Below, in pieces: positions 11,841 through 23,417 of a stretch of DNA of 60,000 nt. Numbering within the stretch: the first letter of the stretch is position 1; each line of letters starts with the position of its first letter. The position numbers and the translations under genes are program-made. The DNA comes from Nymphaea colorata (Eukaryota > Streptophyta > Magnoliopsida > Nymphaeales > Nymphaeaceae), in contig NC_045144.1 of assembly GCF_008831285.2 (NCBI RefSeq), forward strand, positions 21,593,716 through 21,653,715, read 5' to 3'. The notes under the pieces are model-generated. The model saw nothing but the letters and a program-made list of their open reading frames with translations. It made no database searches and had not been told where the DNA came from.

Positions 11841-13090
11841 TACTCCTTTAAGGGACGTTTGATGCGCAGTTGAGAAAAAAAAATCAAAAATTTAAAATTT
11901 TTTCATTCTAACAAATGCAGAAAAATTTATTTGACCGTTGACGCCGATTTCAAAAATTTTTTTCTGAAAAAAATTTCCACTAGAGAGAGAAATTTTTTTC
12001 CCGAAATTTATTTTTGCCCGTTAGGGCACGCGAGCGTGTCTTCCCGTCTTCCTTCTCTTCCTTCCTGTAGCGCAGCCACTCCCTCTTCTTTCTCGTCGAG
12101 GCACACGCAGAAGACGCGTTCTCCATTCTCCTCTCCCTCTCCGCATCAGAGTTTCATGCCTCCACTCCACCCGAGCAGTGCAGCCGCGAGCCTCCCATTC
12201 CTCTCTTTCTCACAAGGTATTGTCTCTCTCTCTCTCTCTCATTCTCTCTCTTGTTCCCCTCTCCAAGTAGGCCTTTTGAATGGAGCCTTTTTTAATGCGC
12301 TCAAGCAATCTGCCTGATGTCTGCACTCTTGTTTATCGTTCACGTATCCCTCTTTCAATTTTTTTTTCTATTGCGTGCTGGATCTCTTCCGTGAGCATCA
12401 ATCCCCTTCTGTTTTTGTATATTTTTCTGGTTTCTTCTCAGGTGAGCGTACCGCAGCGTCAGATATGCTGCTCTTTTCTGGAAATTATTTCAGCAAAAAT
12501 CTGGATTTGCAGGAAGCAAGGGTTGAAGAACAACGCCCAGGAAAAGGAATACAAGAAAGGAAAATTTTCTGGTGTCCGAAACAAAAACCAGTTTCGTATG
12601 GCTTTCAGGGTATGGACAGGAACTTTGGCTAGATTTTCCCGTTCAACTTAGATTGGCTGACATGGTTCCTCTTTTAAGCTGTTTCTACTTCTCCATCCCC
12701 GTGGATTAGCAGTCAACTGTTGAAAAGTACAAATCGATTCTGTTTTAACTCTTGTCGCTAAGATTTGTCGCTCTCTTCCTGATCAACAGTTGAACAGATC
12801 AATGCATGCAATGGTTATTACTGCGACTACTTCACTCCCAACAAGCCATACAAGCCCAACATGTGGACAGAAGCGTGGACTGGATGGTAATTCTTTGTTC
12901 GTAGTATTTGCAGTTTGTTTAATTTATCATATTCTGAATTCACATTCATTTCCTACTATGCGGGCAGACAGTTTTTGCTATGTGTTCTATCTAAGCAGCT
13001 CTATGGTTTCTCAGAAAATTGTTCATATTCAGCGTGACTTAGGTATACAGAGTTCGGTGGGGCAATTCCCCAACGGCCTGCTGAAGACAT

Positions 13091-13598
13091 AACTCAAATC
13101 TGAACTCAAATTTATGCGGAAAAAATCCAGCAGTCTCGACGTTCAAAATGATACTCAATAATAATTTTGGCAGAGTATACATAATAACAACACCAACGAA
13201 ATTCACAAAATGAACTTGCTATTTTTAATAATAAAATATTACATGAACACCAAGAGTCTAAGAAAGACTCACCTCACTAGCTCATGTAATGAGCTACCCC
13301 ACTTACACAACTTGTTGCACTCGTACCACCCAAGCAGCTCATGAAGTGAGCACACCCACTCAAGACACTCTTTCTTTTCGCACACACTCAACTCACAATT
13401 TTTTACACACTCACTTACATACCATCATCCCTATTTATAGGGAGAGGAAGTCGGTGGTGGATGCTTCCACCGACTTCTCATTAATTTTTGTTTTAATTTT
13501 TTATTATTACTTTTAATAGCCACCGACTTAAAGAGAGAAGGCTCAAGATGGTTCGTGAGAGTCGGTGATGACTCTTGAGTCGGTGGTGACTCTTAATA
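13091..13598 (-). repeat. Copia-1 3' LTR (left)
   Basis: Near-identical to 17832-18354 along its length, ending CTTAATA where the other ends CTTAACA. Its first bases are missing compared with the other LTR. Confidence 0.88.
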
Positions 13599-13620
13599 AT
13601 CTCCCTCTCATTACCGACTC

Positions 13621-16036
13621 TCTACTTATGACTCTCAACCTTCTTCGAAACTTGGTGAATATCTGTACTGGCAAGCCTTTGGTAAATATGTCAGCAACTT
13701 GATGTCCTGAAGCGACTGGCTGCAACTGAATCTCTCCTTTGAGTACTTTTTCTCTGATAAAATGATGTTCCACTTCTATGTGTTTTGTTTGAGCATGGAA
13801 GACAGAATTTTCTACAAGTCTGACTGCACTTTGATTATCGCAGTAGAGTCTCACTGCATAATCCACATTTTGTTTGATGTCTTTCAGTAGTCGCATCAAC
13901 CACACACATTCTTGTGCTGCTTGAGATGCTGCTCCATACTCTGCTTCGGTTGTAGACAGTGAAACTGTCGGCTGTCTCTTACTGCACCATGAAATTGCAC
14001 CACTTCCAAGACTAAACGTATATCCAGTGGTTGATCTTCGAGTTGATAAGTCTCAAGCATAATCCGCATCACAATGACCAACAAGTTGACAAGTTGGCCC
14101 CTTCTCATAAAGTATACCAAAGTCAAGAGTTCCTTTGATATACCTTAATATTCTTTTTAGTGCTTCTAAATGTGGCTTCCTTGGAGTTTGCATAAACCTG
14201 CTCACAACACCAACTGCATAGGCAATCTCTAGTCTTGATAATGTTAAGTAGATTAGGCTTCCAACCAGTTGTCGATACATAATAACATCGTCGAGCCTGT
14301 CTCCTTCATTAATTCTAAGTTTTGCATTGATCTCAATTGGTGTCGAGATAAGTTTGCAACTGAGCAAACAATATTTACGTAGTAAGTTATGAGCATACTT
14401 CTTTTGACTTAAAAATAATCCTTGAGTTTCGTAATCAATTTTCAATCCAAGGAAGTGTCACAACTCTCCTAGCTCTTTCATTTCGAATCTTACCGTGAGA
14501 TGTTCACGAATGAGATTAATTTCTTCATTGTCATCTCTAGTAATAATTAAATCATCAACATAAATTAACAAAATAGTAAGTTTCGTACCTCTTGCCTTGA
14601 CGAAGAGACTTGAATCTGCTGAGGAGACTTGAAATCCACTAAACACAAAAAATTCAGCTATTTTCTCGTACCGTGCTCTGGGTGCTTGCTTCAGTCCATA
14701 GAGTGTTTTTCTTAACTTGCAGACGTAGTCTGGCTTGTTTGGAGATTTGAATCCTTGAGGCTGCTCCATATAGATTTCATGGTCGAGATCTCTATATAAG
14801 AAAGCATTTTTTACATCCATTTGCTATAACTTCCAGGATTTGCTTGCAGCAATGGCTATCAGAATACGTACGGATGTAATCTTCGCAACAGGACTAAAAG
14901 TTTCTTTAAAGTCAATATTATATTGCTGAGAAAATCCTCTCGCGACTAGTCGAGCCTTATATCTATCAACTGAGCCATTTGTCTTTCTTTTTATTTTGTA
15001 AACCCACTTACAAGTAATGGGCTTTACTCCTGCAGGCTTTGGTACGAGCTCCCAAGTTTCGTTATGCTCCAATGCCTTCATTGCTGATTGTCATTTTTCA
15101 ACATCTTTTGCTTCTTCAAAAGAAGCTGGCTCGATTTCCTCCATGATGGCAGTCTGCATCTACATACTTGGGATTTAGTTTTGGTATTCTCGTTGATCTT
15201 CTTAGTGTTATGGGTGCTTCTTCTGGCTCTTCAAATTGTGATGGTCTTTCTTCTTCTGCAGTTCTTTGTTGGATTGGACTGACTCCAGTTCTCCATGAAT
15301 CTGCACGTTCTTCTTGTCTTGGGCTATGAATTTGTTTATCTGGTCGTCTTGCTTCTAAAACTTCCGACTCAGGTTCGCCTTGATTCATCTCGAATTGTAT
15401 TTTGTTTCGAACATCTTTCTCAAAAACTGGAGAGTCTGGAAGCACTTTCTTTTCTTCTGACCACCACGATGATGCTTCATTGAAGATGACGTCGCGAGAA
15501 ACATGAACTTGACCTGTGTTAGGATTAGCACATCACCATCCCTTCCGATATGAATCATATCCAACAAAGACACATCTCTGTGCCTTTTTGTCGAACTTAG
15601 TCCTGTGCTGTTCAGATATAAAGACATAACATACACAACCAAATACTCTAAAATAGCTCACAGATGGCTTCTTTTTATAAAGCATTTCATATGGAGACTT
15701 GAAATTAAATCATGGCATTGGTAGTCGATTAATTACGTGTACAGCAGTGCTGACACACTCGGCCCAAAATCTTGGTGGCATGTTCTTTGCATGCATCATA
15801 CTTCGACATGTTTCTGTTATGTGGCGATTTTTCCGTTTTGCCACTCCATTTTGCTATGGCGTATAGGCACATGTGAATTGTCTTCGAATACCATGTTGCC
15901 TCAGGTATGCTATAAACATGTCAGATGTATATTCGCCACCATTATCGGTGCGTAGACACCAAATTTTATGCCCAAGTTCATTTTTCACCATCTGGCGAAA
16001 CTCTTTAAATTTTTCAAGTGCTTCAGACTTTTCTTT
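13621..16036 (-). pseudogene. Copia-1 integrase, reverse transcriptase and RNase H, broken
   Basis: Integrase continues in other frames ([12 protein letters not shown] near 15920 holds a catalytic Asp). Reverse transcriptase starts near 15080 (WVYKIKRKTNGSVDRYKARL), with the catalytic [11 protein letters not shown] near 14560. RNase H follows to about 13640 (YDCD-type [12 protein letters not shown] near 13850). At least five breaks separate these parts: near 16030, 15680, 15085, 14822 and 14455. Stops at 14822 and 14055 are single-codon changes in otherwise continuous homology. The enzyme could not be made from this copy. Confidence 0.85.
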
Positions 16037-17720
16037 CATAAAATAGACCCAAGTATATCTCAAAAAAATCGTCAATAAAAGTGATAAAATACCATTTACC
16101 TCCAACCGATGGGTCTGGTACTTTGCCGAATACGTCTGAATGCACAAGCTCGAATGGCGCTTTAGCTCTATATTTTGATTCTTTGTATGGCCTCCTGTGC
16201 GCCTTTCCATACTGACATCCTGGGCATACTTTGTCAGTTCGTACCTCAAGCTTGGGCAGGCCAATCAACTGCCCCTTATTAGACATCTCCTGAAGTTTGT
16301 TGTATCCAACATGAGCGAGTCTCTCATGCCAGATATCTGCAGTGTCATGCTTCTTTGCTTTGTCAATATATGCTGTTTCTGCGGACAAGACATATATTGA
16401 CTCAACTTTCCTTCCTTCAAACATAGGAGTTCCTTGAACATCTGCATCCTTATAATCTTTTACATCATTTGGGCGGAACACAACATAGTGCCCTAAAGCT
16501 GTAAGTTGTGGCACATACAACAGATTCTTAGTCATTCCTGAAACATGATAAACGTTCCGTAAAATCCGGTCTTTGCCAAAGTTGGCTACAACCTCTGCAT
16601 CTCCAATATGTGCCACTGAGAGCTTTGTGTTGTTAGCTGTAACAACAACTTGATTTTCATCATATTCTTTCATACTTACAAACTTGCTCTCATCACCAGT
16701 CATATGATTTGAGCATCCAGAATCAATTATCCAATTAGTTTGATAATTGATCTTCTCTTCTTTTTCTTTTACTGGTTTTGTATGGGCAGAATTACATCTT
16801 TCTTGTGTAATATCTTCTTTAACCTCCATTGAGTATAGAAATGAACTTTTCTGTACAGTCTCGTTAGCTCCCCCATATTGCTTACTTGTCGTAACTGTAT
16901 TTCCTTCATTTATTTTGACTCTGCAGTCACGAACAAAATGTCCCAACCTTCCACATCTAAAACAATTCTTCTTTGGTCTCCACTGCTGTGTAGTTTCTCT
17001 TGTTTTCTTTTCTACATTTTTCTCCTTCTTTTCGTCAATATTCCCATTTAGGGTCAGAATGGCTGGCTTAGCTGGCCAACGTGATCTCTGACCCTTACTA
17101 AACAACGCTTCCTCATTATTTCCTTTGAGAGAAAGCCCAACCATTTGCTTCGCTAACGTTTCTTGATTGATCAAGAGATTCTCTAATTCCAACAAAGTTG
17201 GTTGAACTGGCCAGCCTTGAACACCAATTATGAAACTGCCAAATTCTGGACGAAGTCCGCGAATAAGAATTTGCCGCATATGGGCCTCACTAATTTTAGA
17301 CTCAGGGTCAATTTGTGATATCTCCCTACAAATATTTTTACCCTTCATAAAATACTCTGCTATCGACATGTTTCCCTGAGTTAATGTAGCTAACTCATTT
17401 TCCAACAATTGTAGGCGGGCATCATTAGCTCGTGAAAATAGAGTTGCAAAAGCATCCCATGCTTCTTTAGGAGTCGTAGCATCTCGTATATGCTCTAATA
17501 AATCTTTCTCGATTAATACTTTAATTGCAAATAGAGCTTTCCCTGCTTTGACCATCCATTTTTTTCTAGCTTCTTCGTCGACAGGAATATTTGTATCTGA
17601 TCTCAATACTATTTCCCATAATTCCTGTCCTAGAAAATATGACTCCATGCAAGATTTCCAATAGCTATAATTGCTATTGTTAAGCTTCTCAATATTATTT
17701 AATGCAACCGCTAATGCTGC
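16023..17720 (-). pseudogene. Copia-1 gag, protease and start of integrase
   Basis: A long open frame; MAALAVALNN at about 17720 is the likely start rather than the upstream in-frame ATG. The gag UBN2-type domain runs through the first ~200 residues, followed by the nucleocapsid zinc knuckle CFRCGRLGHFVRDC near residue 260. The aspartic protease is marked by DSGCSNHMTGD (D-S-G). The GAG-pre-integrase zinc region contains IWHERLAHVGYNKL. The integrase catalytic core begins (HSDVFGK, then FIDDF) before a frameshift ends the frame near 16030. Most of this half is open, so the element is comparatively young. It encodes particle and processing functions for cytoplasmic reverse transcription. Confidence 0.88.
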
Positions 17721-17785
17721 CATAATTTCAGAATATAATTGGCCCAATTAATCTCACTAGTAAAATGGCCCTCAGACAGAACCTC

Positions 17786-17797
17786 GTTCTGATACCA
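17786..17797 (-). other. Copia-1 primer binding site
   Basis: On the minus strand TGGTATCAGAAC, one mismatch from the plant initiator Met-tRNA 3' end complement. It is two bases from the LTR edge. Confidence 0.8.
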
Positions 17798-17799
17798 GT

Positions 17800-18354
17800 T
17801 GTTGGAAAACGCGTAATGCGGACCCTATATATAACTCAAATCCGAACTCAAATTTATGCGGAAAAAATCCAGCAGAGTCTCGACGTCCAAAATGATACTC
17901 AATAATAACTTTGGCAGAGTATACTTAATAACAACTTAATAACAACACCAACAAAATTCACAAAATGAACTTGCTATTTTTAATAATAAAATATTACATG
18001 AACACCAAGAGTCTAAGAAAGACTCACCTCACTAGCTCATGTAATGAGCTACCCCACTTACACACCTTGCTGCACTCGTACCACCCAAGCAGCTCACGAA
18101 GTGAGCACACCCACTCAAGACACTCTTTCTTTTCACACACACTCAACTCACAATTTTTTACACACTCACTTACATACCCATCATCCCTATTTATAGGGAG
18201 AGGAAGTCGGTGGTGGATGCTTCCACAGACTTCTCATTAATTTTTGTTTTAATTTTTTATTATTACTTTTAGTAGCCACCGATTTAAAGAGAGAAGACTC
18301 AAGATGGTTCGTGAGAGTTGGTGATGACTCTTGAGTCGGTGGTGACTCTTAACA
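17800..18354 (-). repeat. Copia-1 5' LTR (right)
   Basis: Begins TGTTGG and ends TTAACA on the plus strand; 555 bp. A TATTTATAGG box-like motif at about 18188 could be part of its promoter region. Confidence 0.9.
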
Positions 18355-20324
18355 GACATGGCATTTGCTGTTGCCCGTTTCATACAGAAAGGGGGTTCCT
18401 TTGTGAACTATTACGTGGTAAGTACCTCAGGACCTGTCTGAACTCTGAACCATTTGAACATGCTTTCTTATTAAATTAACGGAATCTTTTGGTTTTTCTG
18501 CTGTAGACTGTTCAAACTAATTTAACTTATATGCCATTGTCTACTTGCCAGTATCATGGTGGAACTAACTTTGGTCGAACTGCTGGTGGACCTTTCATTG
18601 CGACTAGCTATGATTATGATGCTCCTTTAGATGAATATGGTACAGAAAAACAATTCTTGTCAATTAAAAAGCCTTCTAGCTGTTATCAATGATTAGAACA
18701 ATTTTTCTGCTGTAGACTTGTTACAAGATATCTCTTGCCTCAAAGATCCAATCATTCATTTTAATCTCTTAAACAGGAATGATCAGGCAGCCAAAATGGG
18801 GTCATCTTAAAGATCTACACAGGGCCATAAAGCTATGTGAACCAGCTTTGGTATCTGGGGATCCTACTGTGGCTTCACTTGGGCACTATCGAGAGGTAAA
18901 AGGGCTTCCCTTCTTTGCACTGGTTGGTTGCTAGAAATTAACTCTTTTACAGGAGTATTAAACTCCGTTTTTTCCTTCTCTAGTCTCATGTGTTCACCTC
19001 AAGAACTGGGGCTTGTGCTGCTTTCCTTGCAAACTATGATCAACGAGCCACTGCCACAGTAACTTTCAGGAACAGGCACTATAATCTCCCACCATGGTCA
19101 AATCAGCGTTCTCCCTGATTGTACAAATGTAGTTTCTAACACGGCAAAGGTGAAAGTTACAGTGTCTTATGTTTCATTTATTATAGACATGTCCTGGATG
19201 CTCACCATTGTAACATGCTGGTACAGGTTGGTGTCCAAACTAGAAGTCCACAGATGGTTCCTGTAAGCAACCTTGGATCATGGGCATCATATGATGAGGC
19301 AGTTGCTTCATACAGTGATGATCCATTCACAGTTGTGGGGCTTTTAGAACAGATAAATGTTACAAGGGACGTTAGTGATTACTTGCAATACATGACAGAG
19401 TGAGTAACTTTCTTCTTTGCATAACCACTTGATTCAGGAACACTGGAGGAAGCAGAAGTTGCTTGAATTTCAGAAGATTTTCATGTCATAAAAGATCCTT
19501 CTCTTTGTGGTATTGTTTTCACTTTTCAGTGTCAATATAAATGGAAACGAACAATTCCTCAAGAATGGCAGATTCTGTATACGGCAGTCTAGAGACTCTG
19601 GGCTGGAAGCAACAGAATTGCACTTCTAATAGCAGTAGGCCTGCCGGTTAGTTTCCTCAAATTTCATTCACATTATAATCTGAATATGAGATTTAGCATT
19701 AGCAAGATGTTTTCCTGAAATAAAAATCTTCTATTGCTTTGTGATAGAATGTAGGTAACCATTTTGAGACCTGGAATGCTGGTGTTCTTGGGCCTGTCCA
19801 GTTAAGCGGTCTTAATAAAGGCAGAAGGGACTTGTCGTGGCAAAAATGGTCATACCTGTTCAAGCTTTTTAGAATTAACTGAAATTATGATACCTGAAGC
19901 ACCATGGTTTAACCTATTTTTACATTGTGAATAACTGTTGAGGCGTGCATACCATTTTTTGCTGTTGTTTATTTAGTATATGGTCCGTCTGTTCTTGTTC
20001 AGTTCAATTTGCAACCAGGGCACTACGTGTGACAAACTGTGCACAAGTGAATGTGGTTTGTTAGGTGTACTTGGTGTGGTTATTTATCTCATTTTTGTAA
20101 ATCTGGTCAAATGTTTTCTTATCATCAAACTAAGAATTAATTTTTTGGAAATCTGAAAATATATTTCTGTACCATCAAACTCAGAAATATAGAATTGGAA
20201 ATATATTTCTGAGTCATCATACACACACCAAAATTGGAATCGGAAAAATTTTTTCCATTCCATTTTTTCATTTCTTATATTTCCAGAAATATATTTACAG
20301 GCCATCATACGGCCCCTTATTTCC

Positions 20325-20469
20325 AGCTTACCTTGCTTAGTTACATTCTTAGGCCTTGTGGCTGTTTTGTTACATCACAAGGTTTAATGAGAGGTACACA
20401 GTGGTGGAACCAGAAATTTCTAGTTAAGGGACACTCTTATTTTAAATTTCAAACTTAGAGGAGCACTCT
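20325..20469. repeat. module copy B, upstream part
   Basis: Matches 8178-8260 (CATTCTT-GGCCTTGTG and the GTTTTTGTTACAT phrase) and resumes the module after the 11851-20316 insertion. Confidence 0.65.
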
Positions 20470-21533
20470 TAGAGCTGCACAACGAGTCGAGCCAACTCGG
20501 GCTCGACTCGAACTCGGTCGATTAAACTCGGCTCGAGCTCAACTCGTTTATAAACGAGTCGAGTTCGAGCTTATAATGATACTCGAATAAGTAAACGAGT
20601 CGAGTTTTCAGAACTCGACTCGTTTATACTCGACTCGACTCGTTTTTATAAAACGAGTTAAATCTTGAAAACCGATTCAATGGTTTAGGGTAAAAATTCA
20701 TTGGTTATATACTTTTTTTTTCTTTTCCCCTTTCGAGTCTCTCTCTTCCGTCGACTCTACTATCCTCAGACCTCAGAGCTCTCCTCTCCGTGACTCCGCC
20801 GGTCCGCCCGGTCCGCCGCACACCATCTCCACCGTCCGACATTCGGCATCTAACCACCAGCTGGTCCAGCTCCACCGTCCGGCCTGCCGAGTTCCTCCTT
20901 CGTTGCACCAGGTATGTTCCCCTCTTTTTCATGTGCCCTTTCTTTGCCTCTCTCTCTCTTAAACTCTCGTGGTCTCTCTCTCAATTGTCCCTGTTCTTCT
21001 ACCGCAGCTGTATTGGTTGCCGTCCAACCACCACCGTTCGTCCAGCTCCACAACCGCCACCTTGCAGGTGATGAGACTGTGATTTTTTTAGGGATTTCAT
21101 TTTCCCCAACATGAAACGCCTGTCTCTGACTGTGATTTTTTTAGGGATTTCATTTTCCCCAACATGAAACGCCTGTCTCTAACTGTTATTTTTTTAGGGC
21201 TTTCATTTTCCCCAACATGCAAGATCCATCAGAAGGCGTCTTCTCTTCTATCGCAGCAACATTGAAGCCGTCCGACCACCACCGCATTCCTCCAGTGTCC
21301 TCTGACTACCACCCCTCGTCCACCTGCACGATCTACGCCTTCCAGGGGCTCTGCACCTCTCTCTCTCTCTCTCCCTGAATCTTAATCGAGCAAGAACTTT
21401 TGTGTACTCGAGTTAATCGAGTTAACCGAGTCGAGCTCGAGCTCGACTTTGTTAATCGAGTCGAGCTCAAGCTTGTGTTAGGCAGCTCGACTCGAGTTCG
21501 AGTCGAGCTCGACTCGGCTCGTGTGCAGCCCTA
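20470..21533. mobile_element. hAT-3: 1.06-kb non-autonomous hAT element
   Basis: Flanked by a perfect 8-bp duplication AGCACTCT at 20462-20469 and 21534-21541. Ends are TAGAGCTGCACAACGAGTCG and, reverse-complemented, TAGGGCTGCACACGAGCCGA, the same family as hAT-1. Both ends carry ACGAGTCGAG/GAGCTCGAG arrays. The middle holds a CT-rich leader-like stretch (20730-21065) ending in possible splice signals and a 53-bp tandem repeat. No transposase is present, and I recognise no host gene in it. Confidence 0.92.
21077..21219. repeat. 53-bp tandem repeat, about 2.7 copies
   Basis: Units starting at 21077, 21130 and 21183 share TTTTTTTAGGGATTTCATTT and CCCCAACATGAAACGCC. The third unit is slightly diverged. 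It lies inside hAT-3. Confidence 0.95.
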
Positions 21534-21541
21534 AGCACTCT

Positions 21542-22319
21542 TTAGTTTTTATATATAAATAAAGCAAATTCTGTGGCTGGTTTGAGCAATTGTCCTCAGC
21601 AGCCCCTAGGTACGTACAAGAGTTGGGTATTTAGATACAAGTAGGTGCGTGTTGGATCGCATCTTGGGAATACCTAAAATCTAATGATTCTAATCCAATA
21701 GTTTTAGAAGAAAACAGCAATATTAAAAAAAAGAAATCTTGAATCTTCAAAATTTTAGAGTTACATACACATGTACAATCAAAAGCTTTTGTCTCATGTA
21801 CCTATATTGGTAACATGTTATCACTTTTTAAACTGATTTTTCCTTTTCGCTAGTTTTACATAATAGATTAGGTGAATTTCGTACCATTTTGGTGCCAACC
21901 AAAGTCCAAATATATGATAAAGTGTTTTAAAATCGGAATAAATAGTAATTAAGATCAGCTGATTATGCTTGTGACGGGGTGTTTTTTTTTCTTTTTTTTG
22001 TATTGATAAAAAGCATTGCAAGAATATACATTTTTTACAATAAATTGTTTGACGTTAGTTTTTACCGAAGGCTCTGCTTTTTGATTGACTTTATAATATC
22101 GGCTGCTAAAAGAATATTAATTAAATTATAACCAGGCCATAATTCTGCTGGTATGTTTATACTAAGCAGACCACTTGCCGGAGCAACATATCGGTGCATT
22201 CACAATGAATTTCGATTATTTATTGCGGGTTAATTGGCTGAAAGCTTCCATAATTGTGAATACGGATGCAGATGAAAACAATAAGGGTTGATTTGCTGAA
22301 CGCTTTCATAATTGTGAAT
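21542..22319. repeat. module copy B between hAT-3 and the small gene
   Basis: Non-coding sequence matching 8270-9060 and 28100-28880 (for example TTAAAAAAAAGAAATCTTGAATCTTCAAA). Just upstream of the start codon a 58-bp stretch is duplicated: GGATGCAGATGAAAACAAT occurs at 22264 and 22322, with ACG instead of ATG in the first unit. Confidence 0.7.
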
Positions 22320-22468
22320 ATGGATGCAGATGAAAACAATCCCAAACAGGAGGCTTTTCCAGTTCCCGGGGGAGCAATTGGCACAATTGGATGCCACCTT
22401 GTCAAAGCTGCTGCACTGCGGAGGAGTATGCTGAGTTCGTGAAAGCTAATGGTGTCCCTCGGAACTGA
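22320..22468 (+). pseudogene. small gene family, copy B, frameshifted
   Basis: Starts MDADENNPKQEAFPVPGGAI and would end at a TGA at 22440 in the starting frame. In the alternative frame the conserved tail CCTAEEYAEFVKANGVPRN runs to a TGA at 22466, so a small indel near 22395-22400 separates the two halves. The tail agrees well with copy C (CCTAEEYEFEKAHSVPKN), which supports the reading frame of the tail as the ancestral one. The 3' region again has the conserved GATGATGGTGATGAT stretch. It is a recent pseudogene of an unrecognised small protein. Confidence 0.6.
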
Positions 22469-22739
22469 AACTTTATAAATTATATGATGATGGTGATGAT
22501 GATAGTATCTATGGTGCTTCTCAATAACAAAGAGTGCAAGCTTGCTGTTGGGGGGAAGACCATGCGTGCATGCATTCTGTGGATTTCCTAGATATATATT
22601 TGCGTCTGTCGTGTTTGTACCATGTCCCTGTGCTATGAAATGAAATAAGTTCTTTTCAATTACTTCAGTTGGCTTGGTCTCTCATACACATATACATACT
22701 AAAATGAGATCATCTACGATCCTCACCATCTCTTTTAAG

Positions 22740-23125
22740 AGGTATTCATTAGAACTCTTTTAAGTTACATCATGTACGGCCAGTACCTCAGTGAAGGAAG
22801 ATATTGTTCCCTCATTTGGAGGAGATTTACATTTATCATTATCACTTACATGATGCACAAGGATACGCTTGCCAATATTTTTTTGACTGCCACCAAATTC
22901 TATAGTTGTGTAGTTGCCGTGTTTATTGCATGAGTGACCGATATGGCCTTTTTTAGCTGAACAGTCCTTATCTTTAGCATACCCCCACAAACCCAATGGC
23001 CTGGGGGTGGCAGTTGAGTTTGAACTAAGGAAAGTAAATCAGACACCTTTATCATACTTTCAACTAACTGGTTATGAGAACCAATGTGAGTAACAGGCCT
23101 CGGAGACACCACCAGCTTGTTTCAA
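22740..23125 (-). pseudogene. unrecognised coding-like fragment
   Basis: On the minus strand two overlapping frames join naturally into one protein-like segment: NQLVESMIKVSDLLSLVQTQ, then LGLWGYAKDKDCSAKKGHIG, then NYTTIEFGGSQKNIGKRILV, ending SSFTEVLAVHDVT and a stop near 22760. A frameshift near 22990 separates them. Composition and length look like an exon, with several Cys and Gly residues, but I do not recognise the family. It could be a decayed gene or another captured fragment; no element ends are visible around it. Confidence 0.35.
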
Positions 23126-23417
23126 GTTTCGGGCAAAGTCCCCCCATACCCATGTACTTGTATAGATATAAATTAGAGAGAAGAAATTCTTCCAATTTCA
23201 ATATTCATTTACACAAAATTTATACATAAAAAAAAAATGAACTGCAATGAAAAATCAATGCCTTTAAAAATAATTATAAATATTACACCAAATCAAGTTG
23301 TTTATCTCCCGTCATGCAAATTGTTCCTTAGGAAATTCCAATGGAAGAATTTGCCACCTTAGATTTCCATCAACTTGTGAGTGGGCAAATGTGTTAATGA
23401 AATTTTCTGGAGTTATT

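Larger units (their letters stand above)
13091..18354 (-). mobile_element. Copia-1: Ty1/copia LTR retrotransposon inserted in a beta-galactosidase exon
   Basis: The 5-bp target duplication GACAT is at 13086-13090 and 18355-18359. Removing the element joins the exon in frame ([12 protein letters not shown]). LTRs are at 13091-13598 and 17800-18354. The element reads on the minus strand: a primer site complementary to initiator Met-tRNA lies beside the right LTR, and a purine tract (GAGGGAGA on the minus strand) beside the left. The left LTR lacks the first 30 or so bases seen in the right (TGTTGGAAAACGCG...), yet the duplication abuts it directly. Domain order is gag, protease, integrase, reverse transcriptase, RNase H, as in copia. 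Confidence 0.92.
12798..19860 (+). pseudogene. captured GH35 beta-galactosidase gene fragment, at least 8 exons, interrupted
   Basis: Plant GH35 enzymes remove terminal beta-galactose from cell-wall glycans. Visible exons: 12798-12886 ([16 protein letters not shown] and WTEAWTGW with the nucleophile Glu), 13043-13090 continued at 18360-18417 after the copia, 18552-18639 ([15 protein letters not shown]), 18777-18895, 18984-19149, 19227-19399, 19530-19646 and 19748 to about 19860 ([13 protein letters not shown]). Splice sites are GT-AG. The exons with the acid/base ENEY motif and the N-terminus are absent, as is the C-terminus. Exon 18984-19149 has a one-base insertion in an A run near 19102, and exon 19530-19646 has an internal deletion with frameshift. 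With the copia in an exon, it cannot work. Confidence 0.88.
11851..20316 (+). mobile_element. PIF/Harbinger-like insertion carrying beta-galactosidase exons
   Basis: The left end AGGGACGTTTGATG and the reverse-complemented right end GGGGCCGTATGATG agree at 11 of 14 positions. TTA stands on both sides (11848-11850 and 20317-20319), the 3-bp target of PIF/Harbinger elements. Module copy A has the uninterrupted site at about 8150-8170 (CTCGTTAATTTCCAG), which supports an insertion. The right subterminal part repeats GATG-containing phrases before AGAAATAT. I see no transposase, so this would be non-autonomous. Without the nested copia it is about 3.2 kb. A CT-rich leader-like stretch (12020-12260) precedes the captured exons. 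Assignment to PIF/Harbinger rather than another class is inference. Confidence 0.5.

Noticed and set aside
20790-21114. Pro/Ser-rich frames in hAT-3
   Set aside because: CT-rich leader composition opens both strands; no recognisable protein.
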